From Dysgonomonas sp. PH5-45 (GTDB lineage Bacteria; Bacteroidota; Bacteroidia; Bacteroidales; Dysgonomonadaceae): DNA of 64,000 bases. This document shows, one piece after another, positions 36,864-46,178 of the stretch. The notes under the pieces were generated by a model that was given only the letters and a program-made list of their open reading frames with translations, searched no databases and was not told where the DNA came from. Position 1 is the first letter of the stretch, and each line of letters begins with the position of its first letter. The stretch is taken from NCBI RefSeq assembly GCF_029893235.1, contig NZ_JARXWE010000013.1, forward strand, positions 1 through 64,000, written 5' to 3'. Made by a program: the position numbers and the translations under genes.

Positions 36864-38474
36864 GTGAGCGATACAAAGTATATTTTTGTTACAGGTGGAG
36901 TGATTTCCTCCTTAGGTAAAGGCATTATAGCCTCTTCTCTGGGCAAGCTACTACAAGCCAGAGGCTATAAGGTAACCATCCAAAAATTAGACCCTTATAT
37001 AAACATCGACCCCGGAACGCTTAACCCCTACGAACATGGCGAATGCTATGTTACAGTAGACGGGCATGAGGCCGACCTCGACCTTGGGCACTACGAACGT
37101 TTTCTGAACCAGCCTACGCACCGTGACAATAATATCACCACGGGGCGTATCTACCAGAATGTTATAAACAAGGAACGCAAAGGCGATTATTTGGGTAAAA
37201 CCGTTCAGATTGTACCTCACATCACAGACGAGATACGCCGCAACGTTAAGCTGCTGGGCGCGAAATATAAGTACGACTTTGTTATCACCGAAATTGGCGG
37301 TACGGTGGGCGACATCGAATCGCTGCCTTTTATAGAAAGTGTGCGCCAGTTGCGTTGGGACTTGGGCAAGAACTGCCTTTGTGTGCATCTTACCTACGTG
37401 CCTTACATAGCGGCGGCCAAAGAGGTGAAAACAAAACCTACGCAACACTCGGTTAAGCAGTTGCAAGAATCGGGGGTACAGCCCGATATGCTTGTTCTGC
37501 GGACGGAACACTTGTTGAATAAAGACATACTAAAAAAAGTGGCTCTGTTCTGTAATGTAGACATAGACGCTGTTGTGCAGTCGGTTGATGTGCCTACCAT
37601 CTACGAGGTTCCGCTGATGATGCAAGAGCAGGGAATGGACGAGATTGTTCTCCGCAAAATGGGAATGCCTGTTGGCGAAAAACCCGATTTGCAATCGTGG
37701 CGCGATTTCCTTGACAAAAAGAAAAACGCAACCCAAACCGTACGTATAGGTCTTGTGGGCAAATACGTGGAGTTGCCCGATGCTTACAAGTCGATAAACG
37801 AATCGTTGTTGCAGGCCGCGACCTACAACAACCGTAAACTGGATCTTCACTTCATCCATTCGGATAAGCTGACGGACGAAAACGTAGCGAAGCAGCTTTC
37901 GTCGATGGACGGTTTGATTATCGCTCCCGGATTCGGGCAGCGAGGCATCGAAGGCAAGTTTGTGGCTTTGAAATATGCGCGCGAAAACAATAAACCTACC
38001 TTTGGTATCTGCTTGGGTATGCAATGTATGGTTATAGAGTATGCCCGCAATGTAATGGGGCTCGAAGATGCCAATTCTACCGAAATGAACCCCAATACCG
38101 ATTATAAGGTTATAGACCTTATGGAAGAGCAGAAAAACGTTACCAATATGGGAGGTTCTATGCGCTTAGGAGCCTATAAGTGCGAACTTGAAAAAGGCTC
38201 GAAGGTGTACGATGCCTATAAGAAAGATATTGTGGAGGAACGCCACCGCCACCGCTTTGAATTTAACAACGACTACAAGCAGCAGTTTGAAGATGCAGGC
38301 ATGAAGTGTACAGGCATAAACCCCGACACCGGCTTGGTTGAGGTGGTTGAGATTCCTACCCTGACTTGGTATTTGGGCACGCAATACCACCCCGAATACA
38401 ACAGCACGGTGTTGAAGCCAAATCCGTTGTTTATGAGTTTTATAAAAGCCATTACGGATAGCAAAGAGAAATAA
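36864..38474 (+). CDS. pyrG: CTP synthase
   Basis: A 536-residue CTP synthase making CTP from UTP, ATP and glutamine. I place the start at the GTG at 36864 (reading SDTKYIFVTGGVISSLGKG), preceded by AAGGA; the ATG at 36819 overlaps the promoter. The N-terminal synthase domain has GGVISSLGKGIIASSLGKLLQ; the C-terminal glutaminase has the oxyanion/nucleophile block GICLGMQCMV, with His and Glu in QYHPEY. yidC follows 57 nt later, possibly in the same transcript. Confidence 0.97.
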   Translation: MSDTKYIFVTGGVISSLGKGIIASSLGKLLQARGYKVTIQKLDPYINIDPGTLNPYEHGECYVTVDGHEADLDLGHYERFLNQPTHRDNNITTGRIYQNVINKERKGDYLGKTVQIVPHITDEIRRNVKLLGAKYKYDFVITEIGGTVGDIESLPFIESVRQLRWDLGKNCLCVHLTYVPYIAAAKEVKTKPTQHSVKQLQESGVQPDMLVLRTEHLLNKDILKKVALFCNVDIDAVVQSVDVPTIYEVPLMMQEQGMDEIVLRKMGMPVGEKPDLQSWRDFLDKKKNATQTVRIGLVGKYVELPDAYKSINESLLQAATYNNRKLDLHFIHSDKLTDENVAKQLSSMDGLIIAPGFGQRGIEGKFVALKYARENNKPTFGICLGMQCMVIEYARNVMGLEDANSTEMNPNTDYKVIDLMEEQKNVTNMGGSMRLGAYKCELEKGSKVYDAYKKDIVEERHRHRFEFNNDYKQQFEDAGMKCTGINPDTGLVEVVEIPTLTWYLGTQYHPEYNSTVLKPNPLFMSFIKAITDSKEK

Positions 38475-38530
38475 ATTACATTAACCCCCCGTAACCCGAA
38501 AGGAACATAAGAAAAACATATTTAAAATAG

Positions 38531-40495
38531 ATGGATAGAAATACGATTGTCGGCTTTGTATTGATTTTTGCAGTGGTTTTAGGATTTTTCTATTTCACAA
38601 AACCAACCGAAGCCGAAATAGCTGCCGAAAAAAGATACAACGATTCGATAGCAGCCGTTCAGAAAGCGCAGGTAAAAGAAGAAGTAGCCAAGGCCAATGA
38701 GGCAATGAGTGGCGAAAAGAAAGAAAGTTCTGTTGATGGCTTCTTCGATGCAGCACCCAAAACCCAAAACGCGGCCGGCGATAGCCTTGCCACTGCCGCA
38801 ACCGATTCGGTATCTGCTCCGGCTCCGCAGTTGGCAGAACAGAAAAAAGAGGAAACATTCCTGCTCGAAAACGATAAAATGAAAGTGTCGCTCTCTACCA
38901 AAGGCGGACAGATCGTGAACGTAGAGCTGAAAGAATATACCGACCACAAGGACGCGCCTCTCAGCGTGTTTGGCAAAAACAGTTCTATGTCTTTGCTTCT
39001 CGACAACAAGATGGGTAAATCGCTCGATACGGAGGATGCGATGTTTATGCCCATACCCGGCAAAGACGGTAAAACCATGACCATGCGCCTTGTTTATACC
39101 AACGAGCAGTATATCGACTTCATTTATGCCATCATGCCCGATAGCTATATGATTAAGTTCAATATAGTGGCTGTGGGTATGAAGGATATCCTTAGCCGCG
39201 AGTCGCAAGCTTCTTTTCCTATAACATGGAAACAAGGGCTGATGCGCAAGGAAAAAAGTGTGAAGAACGAACAACGCTATTCGCACATCGTTTACAAGCT
39301 TGACGGACAGGATGTAGAAAAATTCGGGGAAAACAAAACCCAGAAAGAAGAAGTGGGCTCGCCCGTGCGCTGGGTGGCTTTCAAAGACCAGTTCTTCGCA
39401 ACGGCTATCATTGGCGATAATGCTTTCGAAACATCCGTTCTGAATTCCCGATACCACGAAAACGCACCTAACGACCGCCTGAAAGACTTTGAGGCAACAC
39501 TATACAGCCCCGTGAATTTCGAAAACAACGGCGTGCTAAGCACCGGATACCGCATTTTTGCAGGTCCGCTTGAATATTACTTGCTGAAAGGCTTTGACGA
39601 TGGGGCAAAGACCAGCGAAGAGCAGCTCGACCTCGACAAGATGATTCCGCTCGGTTGGTGGTTGTTCCGCATCGTGAACCAGTATTTTGTAATCCCTCTC
39701 TTCTCGCTGCTTAATTCATCGGGATTGGCTCTGGGATTGGTTATCCTGTTGTTGACGCTGATAGTGAAGTTGATAATTTCGCCGCTTACCTATAAGTCGT
39801 TCATGTCGTCGGCAAAGATGCGTGTGCTGCGTCCGCAAATTGAAGAAATAAATGCTAAATATCCGAAGCAAGAGCAGGCTATGGACAGGCAAAAAGCCAC
39901 AATGAGCCTCTATAATAAGGCAGGGGTAAGCCCTATGGCGGGCTGTATGCCCATGATATTGCAGATGCCTGTGTTGCTGGCTCTGTTCTCGTTCTTCCCT
40001 TCGGCCATAGAGTTGCGTCACGAAAGCTTCCTTTGGGCAACCGACCTTTCGAGCTACGATGCCATCATTGAGTGGAGCGGCAACATTCCTCTCGTTTCGT
40101 GGGCTTTGGGCAACCACCTCAGTCTGTTTTGTGTACTGATGACGGTTACTACTATCATTTATACCAAATTCAACATGGATGCCACAAATACCGGTCAGCA
40201 ACAGATGCCGGGTATGAAGTGGATGATGTATCTGATGCCTGTGGTGTTCTTGTTCGTGCTGAACGATTATCCGTCGGGACTTACGTACTACTATTTCTTG
40301 TCTACGCTGATAACAATTGTGCTGACACTTATCTTCCGTTTTTCTATCAACGAAGAAAAAGTATTGGCTAAGCTCGAAGCAAACAAGCTGAAACCTAAAA
40401 AGAAAAGCGGATTCATGGCTCGTTTGGAAGAAGCACAACGCTTACAGCAACAACAAGCTAAGTCACAAAACAAAAACCGCAATAAAAACCGCTAA
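38531..40495 (+). CDS. yidC: Membrane protein insertase
   Basis: A 654-residue YidC, larger than E. coli YidC (548), as usual in Bacteroidota. TM1 is IVGFVLIFAVVLGFFYF (5-21); residues ~50-110 are a Lys/Glu/Ala-rich linker; the large periplasmic P1 domain follows; the conserved five-TM core begins with WLFRIVNQYFVIPLFSLL (about 376-393) and LIVKLIISPLTYKSFMSSAKM. It ends in a Lys/Asn/Gln-rich basic tail that may contact ribosomes. A terminator follows. Confidence 0.96.
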   Translation: MDRNTIVGFVLIFAVVLGFFYFTKPTEAEIAAEKRYNDSIAAVQKAQVKEEVAKANEAMSGEKKESSVDGFFDAAPKTQNAAGDSLATAATDSVSAPAPQLAEQKKEETFLLENDKMKVSLSTKGGQIVNVELKEYTDHKDAPLSVFGKNSSMSLLLDNKMGKSLDTEDAMFMPIPGKDGKTMTMRLVYTNEQYIDFIYAIMPDSYMIKFNIVAVGMKDILSRESQASFPITWKQGLMRKEKSVKNEQRYSHIVYKLDGQDVEKFGENKTQKEEVGSPVRWVAFKDQFFATAIIGDNAFETSVLNSRYHENAPNDRLKDFEATLYSPVNFENNGVLSTGYRIFAGPLEYYLLKGFDDGAKTSEEQLDLDKMIPLGWWLFRIVNQYFVIPLFSLLNSSGLALGLVILLLTLIVKLIISPLTYKSFMSSAKMRVLRPQIEEINAKYPKQEQAMDRQKATMSLYNKAGVSPMAGCMPMILQMPVLLALFSFFPSAIELRHESFLWATDLSSYDAIIEWSGNIPLVSWALGNHLSLFCVLMTVTTIIYTKFNMDATNTGQQQMPGMKWMMYLMPVVFLFVLNDYPSGLTYYYFLSTLITIVLTLIFRFSINEEKVLAKLEANKLKPKKKSGFMARLEEAQRLQQQQAKSQNKNRNKNR

Positions 40496-40556
40496 GTAAA
40501 ACATCGCCTTGCTACGCTTACGGTATATGTAAGGGAAAGGTCAAAAATAAAATCGT

Positions 40557-40600
40557 AGCCGGAAGCCAACAGTAAAATGTCGGGTTTTCGGCTTCTTTTT
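40557..40600 (+). terminator. Intrinsic terminator of yidC
   Basis: An 11-bp stem with two G-U pairs (40557-40567 with 40583-40593) followed by TCTTTTT. Confidence 0.7.
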
Positions 40601-40700
40601 GTCATTGAGTCGCCCACACTCCTCGAACGTTGTTTCTGACCGTAGGGAGTAATCTCTTTTCTGACAGAAGAGATGTTTCACTATCGTTCAACATGACAAG
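40593..40700. repeat. MITE-like family, copy D (both ends lost)
   Basis: An internal fragment in the same orientation as copy A, running from GTCATTGAGTCGCCCACACT to CGTTCAACATGACAAGGA, without terminal repeats. It abuts the yidC terminator; the rest of the 319-bp gap to 40815 is AT-rich and holds nothing else I recognise. Confidence 0.6.
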
Positions 40701-40814
40701 GAAGTAACCTCTCCTGTTTTTTACTGCAAAGAGCTTTCATTGGCACTTGTGAAGTTCGTTTATTTTTTGTATATTAGAAAGAAACACAAACTTAATACTT
40801 AACACAAACTAATA

Positions 40815-42719
40815 ATGAGAGAAGTATTTATAAACAAACAGCGGGTAGATGTTAATGAAAATAATGTGGAAGGATATATTTTTAGTTCTCCTATATTTCA
40901 GAATATAGAATCTATTCTCAGTAACCGAACAGCTAATTTTAAACTGCCCAAAACACAAAACAATATCAATATTATTAAGTTATCTGACACGCCTGATATT
41001 GTAAACGAATTTCCTGATGAATTTCACGAATATGAGGAATGGCGCGACGGCCTACTGTTTATCAAAGGACAATGCCGGCTGCTGAGTTGCACTAAAAAAG
41101 ATATAACTCTATTTGTTGTATGGGGAGATATCAATAAGTTAGCCCCCATCCGCGAAATGAAATTGCGTGAATTGATTGATATTCATGCTTTAGATTGGAA
41201 TTCAGAATCTAAATTTATGGATGTCTCAAGTGAATCTAAATATGGATTCCTCCGTGTTGATTTTGGACGTGGTTTTGACGATATGCAGTACATCCTTCCA
41301 AGCGTAAATGTATCTTTGATATTAGACCTCATAACAGAAAGTACGGGTGTGCACTTTGCGGCTGAAGAACGTTTTGTCAATGCTTTTAAAAGGCTATGGA
41401 TTCCGCTGCTTGAAACAAATGCCAGCAAACGGCAATGTGAAGAGGCGCAGGCTAAATTTTTTCTTACCAAAACAGTATCCGGACTTGGTGACGAATACGT
41501 AATTGCTTATCCTCGAATGAATGGCAAAGGGTGGTTTGAAAATAAAATTATAGATGAAGCTGGCAATTTGCGTGTATGGTGGCAGGGTGAATATAAGATT
41601 CGCTACTACGGATACGTTTATACAAAAAAAGATCCTGGCAATAATAAACTCGCAATAGCCTCGTATGAAGGGGAGAATGTTCCTGATGAAAAGCTGGTTT
41701 CGGTTCATTTAAAAGATTTTATGCCCTGTGGTGATAGATGGAGAGCTGTAATAGACGATGAATTTATATATACTCAAGATGAACATAGGGTTGGCTTTGT
41801 TAATAATCCCGATTTGTATATTGCAACTCAGAACGGGAAAAAGGTGAGAAATTTGGATTACACGACAACGCTTGTCGATGGTGGATTGGCGGCCGATCCA
41901 TTCAAGACTGATTATGTGTTTGTCAGTGGAGATTATTCGCTAAAACTGGACTCTATAACTTTTGGCATGCCTTACTATATAACGCCTAACCTTCCCGACA
42001 TGAAGGTGATCGACTTTCTAAAGTCTATTATGTGGCAATTCGGCTTGTTTGCTCATTATGATAAAAAATCGGACAATACGATTCGTTTGGTTAGCATTGA
42101 CGATATTTACAACTATAAATCACAAGCTTTCGATTGGACAAACAAAATTGCCGACGGTGACGATGAACTGACCTTTCAATACTCTAATTTTGCCCAAAAG
42201 AATTACTTTAAATATTCTGCTGACGATAATGTGCGTACAAATGCCGATTCTGTGCTTGAAGTAAATAGCCGAGTACTCGAAAAAGAAAAAAACCTTATCA
42301 CTTTGCCATATTCGCCTACCGACAACGTTACCGACGATAAAGACAACACCTATGTCAAGATAAACCTTTTTGACGAAGACGGCAATACGAACAACATTAA
42401 AACAAGAATAGTGAGAGAATGGAAATATAATGTTTCCGATAATGAAGATAATCCAATACCTCAAAAATCAGGTATCTTTCATCCGGAACAGATGTTCTCT
42501 TACATACTGCCCGAATATTATAGTGGATACCATACAGTGATTCAGCGCATACGGGCAGTGATGAGGTACGTTTATCTCGACTCGTACGACCTCGCCATTT
42601 TCGACCCCGCAATACCCATATTTATTGACGGAGCTTATTACATGCCCATCAATGTTACTGTAATGCAAAATGGGCTGACAAGACTCATGGCTCTGAAAAT
42701 GCACTATAAAAAGCCTTAA
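40815..42719 (+). CDS. Orphan phage-tail-like protein of unknown function
   Basis: A 634-residue protein without signal peptide or membrane segments. The sequence is rich in Asp, Asn and Tyr, with segments such as SPIFQNIESILSNRTANFKL, LPDMKVIDFLKSIMWQFGLF and ALKMHYKKP at the end, which recall tail or baseplate components of Bacteroidales prophages. I cannot confirm this and see no other phage gene nearby. Codon use is distinctly AT-rich against yidC and pepD, so horizontal origin is likely. It has its own terminator. It could be a domesticated relic. Confidence 0.5.
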   Translation: MREVFINKQRVDVNENNVEGYIFSSPIFQNIESILSNRTANFKLPKTQNNINIIKLSDTPDIVNEFPDEFHEYEEWRDGLLFIKGQCRLLSCTKKDITLFVVWGDINKLAPIREMKLRELIDIHALDWNSESKFMDVSSESKYGFLRVDFGRGFDDMQYILPSVNVSLILDLITESTGVHFAAEERFVNAFKRLWIPLLETNASKRQCEEAQAKFFLTKTVSGLGDEYVIAYPRMNGKGWFENKIIDEAGNLRVWWQGEYKIRYYGYVYTKKDPGNNKLAIASYEGENVPDEKLVSVHLKDFMPCGDRWRAVIDDEFIYTQDEHRVGFVNNPDLYIATQNGKKVRNLDYTTTLVDGGLAADPFKTDYVFVSGDYSLKLDSITFGMPYYITPNLPDMKVIDFLKSIMWQFGLFAHYDKKSDNTIRLVSIDDIYNYKSQAFDWTNKIADGDDELTFQYSNFAQKNYFKYSADDNVRTNADSVLEVNSRVLEKEKNLITLPYSPTDNVTDDKDNTYVKINLFDEDGNTNNIKTRIVREWKYNVSDNEDNPIPQKSGIFHPEQMFSYILPEYYSGYHTVIQRIRAVMRYVYLDSYDLAIFDPAIPIFIDGAYYMPINVTVMQNGLTRLMALKMHYKKP

Positions 42720-42724
42720 GGAAA

Positions 42725-42754
42725 GGGGAGAGTTTTTTGAACTCTCCTCTTTTT
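42725..42754 (+). terminator. Intrinsic terminator of the 40815-42719 gene
   Basis: A 10-bp stem, GGGGAGAGTT (42725-42734) with AACTCTCCTC (42740-42749), loop TTTTG, then five T. Confidence 0.85.
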
Positions 42755-42800
42755 GGTGTTAAAATATTTTGTAGATTTGCAAGAATTAATATTACATATT

Positions 42801-43172
42801 ATGAAAAAACTATTGACTTTACTTTTGCTTGCCTGCATGTTTGCAGCATGCAGCGATGATGATAAAGAGCCGGAACCCGATTATATTGATCCCCGCCTTA
42901 TAGAAGGTTCCTGGAGATGGGTTAACGAGGTATATACAGATATTAAGACTTTCGGATGGTACGATTCTGTTCGTAAATTGGGTATTTGTGAGACTATTTC
43001 ATACGACACATATACTGGTAGCCAATTTGGTAATAGGCAAACGGCATATTATCGGCTAACAGCAACCCGCATATTGTACAATGACTTTAAAGTAGGCAAT
43101 GAATATTATCTGGATGCTGATACTTTAGCCATAAAAAATGGTGAAAGTTACATTAAATATATAAGAATGTAG
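42801..43172 (+). CDS. Small lipoprotein, tandem copy 1
   Basis: A 123-residue lipoprotein: signal MKKLLTLLLLACMFAAC with lipobox FAAC (Cys17), then an acidic SDDDKE linker and a strand-rich domain with EGSWRWVN and VGNEYYLDADTLAIK. It is the first of two intact copies in a 398-bp tandem array. Copies 1 and 2 share the first 23 residues exactly and differ at about 28 of 123 positions, mostly in the middle. A frame extends upstream to 42753 but the lipoprotein start is clear. Function unknown. Confidence 0.75.
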   Translation: MKKLLTLLLLACMFAACSDDDKEPEPDYIDPRLIEGSWRWVNEVYTDIKTFGWYDSVRKLGICETISYDTYTGSQFGNRQTAYYRLTATRILYNDFKVGNEYYLDADTLAIKNGESYIKYIRM

Positions 43173-43198
43173 TTTTGTTATGGCTAAGCTTACATATT

Positions 43199-43570
43199 AT
43201 GAAAAAACTATTGACTTTACTTTTGCTTGCTTGCATGTTTGCAGCATGTAGCGATGACGATAAAGAGGCGGAACCCGATTATATTAATGCGCGGCTTATA
43301 GAAGGCTCTTGGAGATGGGTTAACGGAGCAAACACTACCATAGAAACTTTCGGTTGGTATGATGCTGACAATATAAGAGGTCGATGCGAGACTGTTTCAT
43401 ACGACACATATACAGGCGGTCAGCTTGGTAATAGGCAAACTGCCACGTATAAGCTAACCACTACCCATATAATGTTTAACGGCTCTAAAGTAGGCAATGA
43501 ATATTATCTGGATGCTGATACTTTAGCCATTAAGTATGGTGAAAACTATACTAAATATATAAGAATGTAG
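43199..43570 (+). CDS. Small lipoprotein, tandem copy 2
   Basis: A 123-residue paralogue of the 42801 gene with the same signal peptide and lipobox (Cys17). The central segment (about 44-68, NGANTTIETFGWYDADNIRG) differs strongly from copy 1, while both ends are conserved. It starts at the ATG at 43199, 26 nt after the stop of copy 1, so the two are probably co-transcribed. Confidence 0.75.
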   Translation: MKKLLTLLLLACMFAACSDDDKEAEPDYINARLIEGSWRWVNGANTTIETFGWYDADNIRGRCETVSYDTYTGGQLGNRQTATYKLTTTHIMFNGSKVGNEYYLDADTLAIKYGENYTKYIRM

Positions 43571-43596
43571 TTTTGTTATGGCTAAGCTTACATATT

Positions 43597-43617
43597 ATGA
43601 AAAAACTATTGACTTTC
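43597..43617 (+). pseudogene. Truncated third lipoprotein copy
   Basis: Seven codons (MKKLLTF-like start) identical to copies 1 and 2 up to CTATTGACTTT, then the sequence diverges at CCTGCGCCG. The region 43618-43750 beyond it contains no gene I recognise. Confidence 0.7.
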
Positions 43618-43750
43618 CTGCGCCGAATAGGAGGATTACTTACTATCCTTTGATGTCCTTATTACCAAGAGTAGCTTCCTGTGGTGTCAGTACCATATGA
43701 GGGTAGTCTGGAGGGTGAGCAGGAGAGGGGCGATAAGTAAGGGAAAGCAT

Positions 43751-43852
43751 AAAAAACAGAGGGTTGCATTCCTTTAACGGCTTGTAACCCCCTGTCTAAA
43801 ATTTACCAACTTATCTGAAAAAACATTGCTGTGTCTGAAAACGTACAGCAAT
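43751..43852 (-). terminator. Two consecutive terminators of the OmpH-like gene
   Basis: On the minus strand the first hairpin (8-bp stem ATTGCTGT / ACAGCAAT, 43825-43832 with 43845-43852) is followed by GTTTTTTC, and a second, 12-bp stem (43757-43768 with 43783-43794, one mismatch) is followed by TTTTTTA. Confidence 0.75.
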
Positions 43853-43860
43853 TTTAAATC

Positions 43861-44475
43861 TTATTTTTTGTCGGCCTGATTGTAACGGCTGTTCAGTAGT
43901 GTAAGCACGGCTTCGGTTATATCATATTTGTCTTTCGCAAAAAGGATATTGTCTAAGCCCGCGTTGCTGAATATCATCTGATAGTTTGCCGAAAGGTTGT
44001 ATTCTTTTATGCATATGCGTACAGAATCGGCAAGCTGCGAATTTACTTTGTGCTGCTCCATAGAAAATTCTTGTTCCATGCGCGCCATTGTTTGTTCCAG
44101 ATCCATTCCTATTTTCTGGATACGCTCGGCTTCGGCCTGGGCTCTTTCGGGCGATAGGAAAGCGTTGTTCTGGTATTTTGTATTAAAATCTTGCTGTTCG
44201 GCAATGAAGTTCTTTCTCTTTTGGTTCAAAGAGGCTCTTGTTGATTCAAACTTGCGCATCAAAACATCGTTGGCATCCTTTGCGTAGTTATACTTCACAA
44301 GCAGCGTGTCTATGTTGACGTAGGCTATTGGCAGTGTGGCGGCTGAATCCCCTTTCTCGAATTTTAGGCTAGGACCCGTAGCCGAGTTGTTTTTCCCTGA
44401 AGTGAAAAATAAAATAAACAACACTATCACAGCAACTGCAAGAACGGTATTAACTATGTAAAGAATATTCTTCAT
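43861..44475 (-). CDS. OmpH/Skp-like protein with membrane anchor
   Basis: A 204-residue protein. Residues 4-25 (ILYIVNTVLAVAVIVLFILFFT) form a hydrophobic segment without a clear cleavage site, so the protein is probably membrane-anchored. The rest fits OmpH/Skp: PIAYVNIDTLLVKYNY (about 49-64), a long coiled coil (about 70-140, KFESTRASLNQKRKNFIAEQ...) and the C-terminal DITEAVLTLLN. Skp is a periplasmic chaperone for outer-membrane proteins; a tethered version is an inference from the missing cleavage site. Confidence 0.75.
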   Translation of the reverse strand: MKNILYIVNTVLAVAVIVLFILFFTSGKNNSATGPSLKFEKGDSAATLPIAYVNIDTLLVKYNYAKDANDVLMRKFESTRASLNQKRKNFIAEQQDFNTKYQNNAFLSPERAQAEAERIQKIGMDLEQTMARMEQEFSMEQHKVNSQLADSVRICIKEYNLSANYQMIFSNAGLDNILFAKDKYDITEAVLTLLNSRYNQADKK

Positions 44476-44516
44476 TAAGATTTTATTTTAGTATAACTTC
44501 CTTATTTAAAACCTGA

Positions 44517-44524
44517 CAAAGATA
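44517..44524 (-). promoter_or_regulatory. Putative -7 box of the OmpH-like gene
   Basis: TATCTTTG on the minus strand, 42 nt before the start codon at 44475. Confidence 0.5.
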
Positions 44525-44694
44525 AGGCATTATGTTATAATAAAAGGATATCATCATATTTAAAAGATGTGAAAATACTTTGCAGTATCCCTTTCTTAGT
44601 TGTATTTTTATAGGAATATTGCCTTCTGAAAAACATATCGAAAAATATAGGATGGCTGCGAGCGTATAAATTCTAACTTAAAAACTTATAATAC

Positions 44695-46155
44695 ATGACA
44701 ATTAAAGACCTGAAACCCGAAATTGTGTGGAAATACTTCCATGAGATAACACAAGTGCCAAGACCTTCGAAAAAAGAAGGGAAAATAATCGAGTATCTGC
44801 TTGAATTTGCCAAAAAGAATAATCTGAATGCAGTGAAAGACGATGCAGGCAATGTATTGATTACAAAACCTGCCACCAAAGGGTACGAAAATCTGCCTGT
44901 GGTTATCTTACAATCGCATATAGATATGGTGTGCGAAAAAAATAACGATACGGTTCACGATTTCGAAAACGACCCTATCCAAACTTATGTTGACGGCGAC
45001 TGGTTGAAAGCCAAAGGAACTACACTCGGTGCTGACAACGGGTTGGGTATGGCTGCCGAGTTGGCTGTCCTTGCTTCGGACGATATTGAGCATGGACCTA
45101 TCGAGTGCTTGTTCACGATAGACGAAGAAACCGGCCTTACAGGTGCTTATGCTTTGGGTAAAGACTTCTTGAAAGGTAAAATACTAATCAACCTCGATAC
45201 CGAAGAAGAAGGCGAACTTTATATAGGTTGCGCAGGAGGTAAGGGTACAACCGTTACTTTCAACTATAAGGAAGACCAAACTCCGATGAACTATTATTGG
45301 TTCAACATTCAGGTGAAAGGCTTGAACGGTGGGCACTCCGGTAGCGAAATTCACAAGGGATTGGGCAATGCCAATAAAATACTGAACCGCTATCTGTGGG
45401 CCTTGATGCGCAAAACAGATATGCGTTTGGCTACGATAGACGGTGGTAACCTGCACAACGCTATCGCACGCGAGGCTTCGGCCGTAGCCGGCGTTCCTGT
45501 GGGCGACAAAGAAATGGTGGCACAATGGGCAAATGTTTTTGCGGCGGATATCGAAGGCGAATACCGTGGTGTGGAGCCAAACGTGAAGATACACGTTGAA
45601 ACAGCTACCGAACCATCGTTTGTGATTGACGAAGATACAACCCACAACCTGCTGAATGCTATATGCGCTTGTCCTCACGGTGTTATGGCTATGAGCAACG
45701 ATATTCCCGGATTGGTGGAAGCTTCGACCAACCTTGCGTCGGTTAAGATGAAAGATAACAACCGTATTGTTATCGGTACAAGCCAACGCAGCTCTACCGA
45801 GTCGCTCAAAAATAGTGTGGCTAATATGATAACAGCCGTGTTTACTCTGGCAAAAGCAAAAGTTGAGCAAAGCGAGGGATACCCCGGATGGAAACCAAAC
45901 CCGAATTCCGCTATCCTCGATGTGGCTAAGGCCTCTTACAAACGATTGTATAATGCTGAACCTAAGGTAATGGCTATCCACGCAGGATTGGAATGTGGCT
46001 TGTTCCTCGAAAAATATCCTTATCTGGATATGGTTTCGTGTGGGCCAACTATCACTGACGCTCACTCTCCTGCCGAGCAAGTAAACATACCTTCGGTGGC
46101 TAAATGGTGGCCTTTCTTGTTGGATGTACTGAAAAATATTCCGGCAGAAAAATAA
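44695..46155 (+). CDS. pepD: Aminoacyl-histidine dipeptidase (peptidase D)
   Basis: A 486-residue M20-family zinc dipeptidase (carnosinase-type PepD). Zinc-site residues are visible: His75 and Asp77 (LQSHIDMV), Asp114 (TLGADNGLG), Glu144/Glu145 (TIDEETGLTG), and the distal block GPTITDAHSPAEQV. The GGHSG segment marks the dimerisation (lid) domain. Length matches E. coli PepD (485). The enzyme supplies amino acids from dipeptides, which fits a neighbouring glutamate-fermentation operon, although the genes are convergent and separately transcribed. Confidence 0.93.
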   Translation: MTIKDLKPEIVWKYFHEITQVPRPSKKEGKIIEYLLEFAKKNNLNAVKDDAGNVLITKPATKGYENLPVVILQSHIDMVCEKNNDTVHDFENDPIQTYVDGDWLKAKGTTLGADNGLGMAAELAVLASDDIEHGPIECLFTIDEETGLTGAYALGKDFLKGKILINLDTEEEGELYIGCAGGKGTTVTFNYKEDQTPMNYYWFNIQVKGLNGGHSGSEIHKGLGNANKILNRYLWALMRKTDMRLATIDGGNLHNAIAREASAVAGVPVGDKEMVAQWANVFAADIEGEYRGVEPNVKIHVETATEPSFVIDEDTTHNLLNAICACPHGVMAMSNDIPGLVEASTNLASVKMKDNNRIVIGTSQRSSTESLKNSVANMITAVFTLAKAKVEQSEGYPGWKPNPNSAILDVAKASYKRLYNAEPKVMAIHAGLECGLFLEKYPYLDMVSCGPTITDAHSPAEQVNIPSVAKWWPFLLDVLKNIPAEK

Positions 46156-46178
46156 AATATTCCGGTGACACTAAAATA

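Larger units (their letters stand above)
42801..43617 (+). repeat. 398-bp tandem array of lipoprotein genes (two units plus a stub)
   Basis: Start codons fall at 42801, 43199 and 43597, exactly 398 bp apart. The intergenic spacer (AGTTTTGTTATGGCTAAGCT and following) is identical after copies 1 and 2. The third unit keeps only the first 20-21 bp of the gene (ATGAAAAAACTATTGACTTT) and then breaks into unrelated sequence. This is the signature of unequal crossing-over followed by deletion or insertion. Confidence 0.9.

Noticed and set aside
42801-43617. CRISPR-like array.
   Set aside because: The repeats are 398 bp long and contain genes; there are no short repeats with unique spacers, and no cas genes were seen.
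45184-46080. A 298-codon open frame on the minus strand opposite pepD.
   Set aside because: Shadow of pepD; no homology-like motifs, and no promoter was seen.
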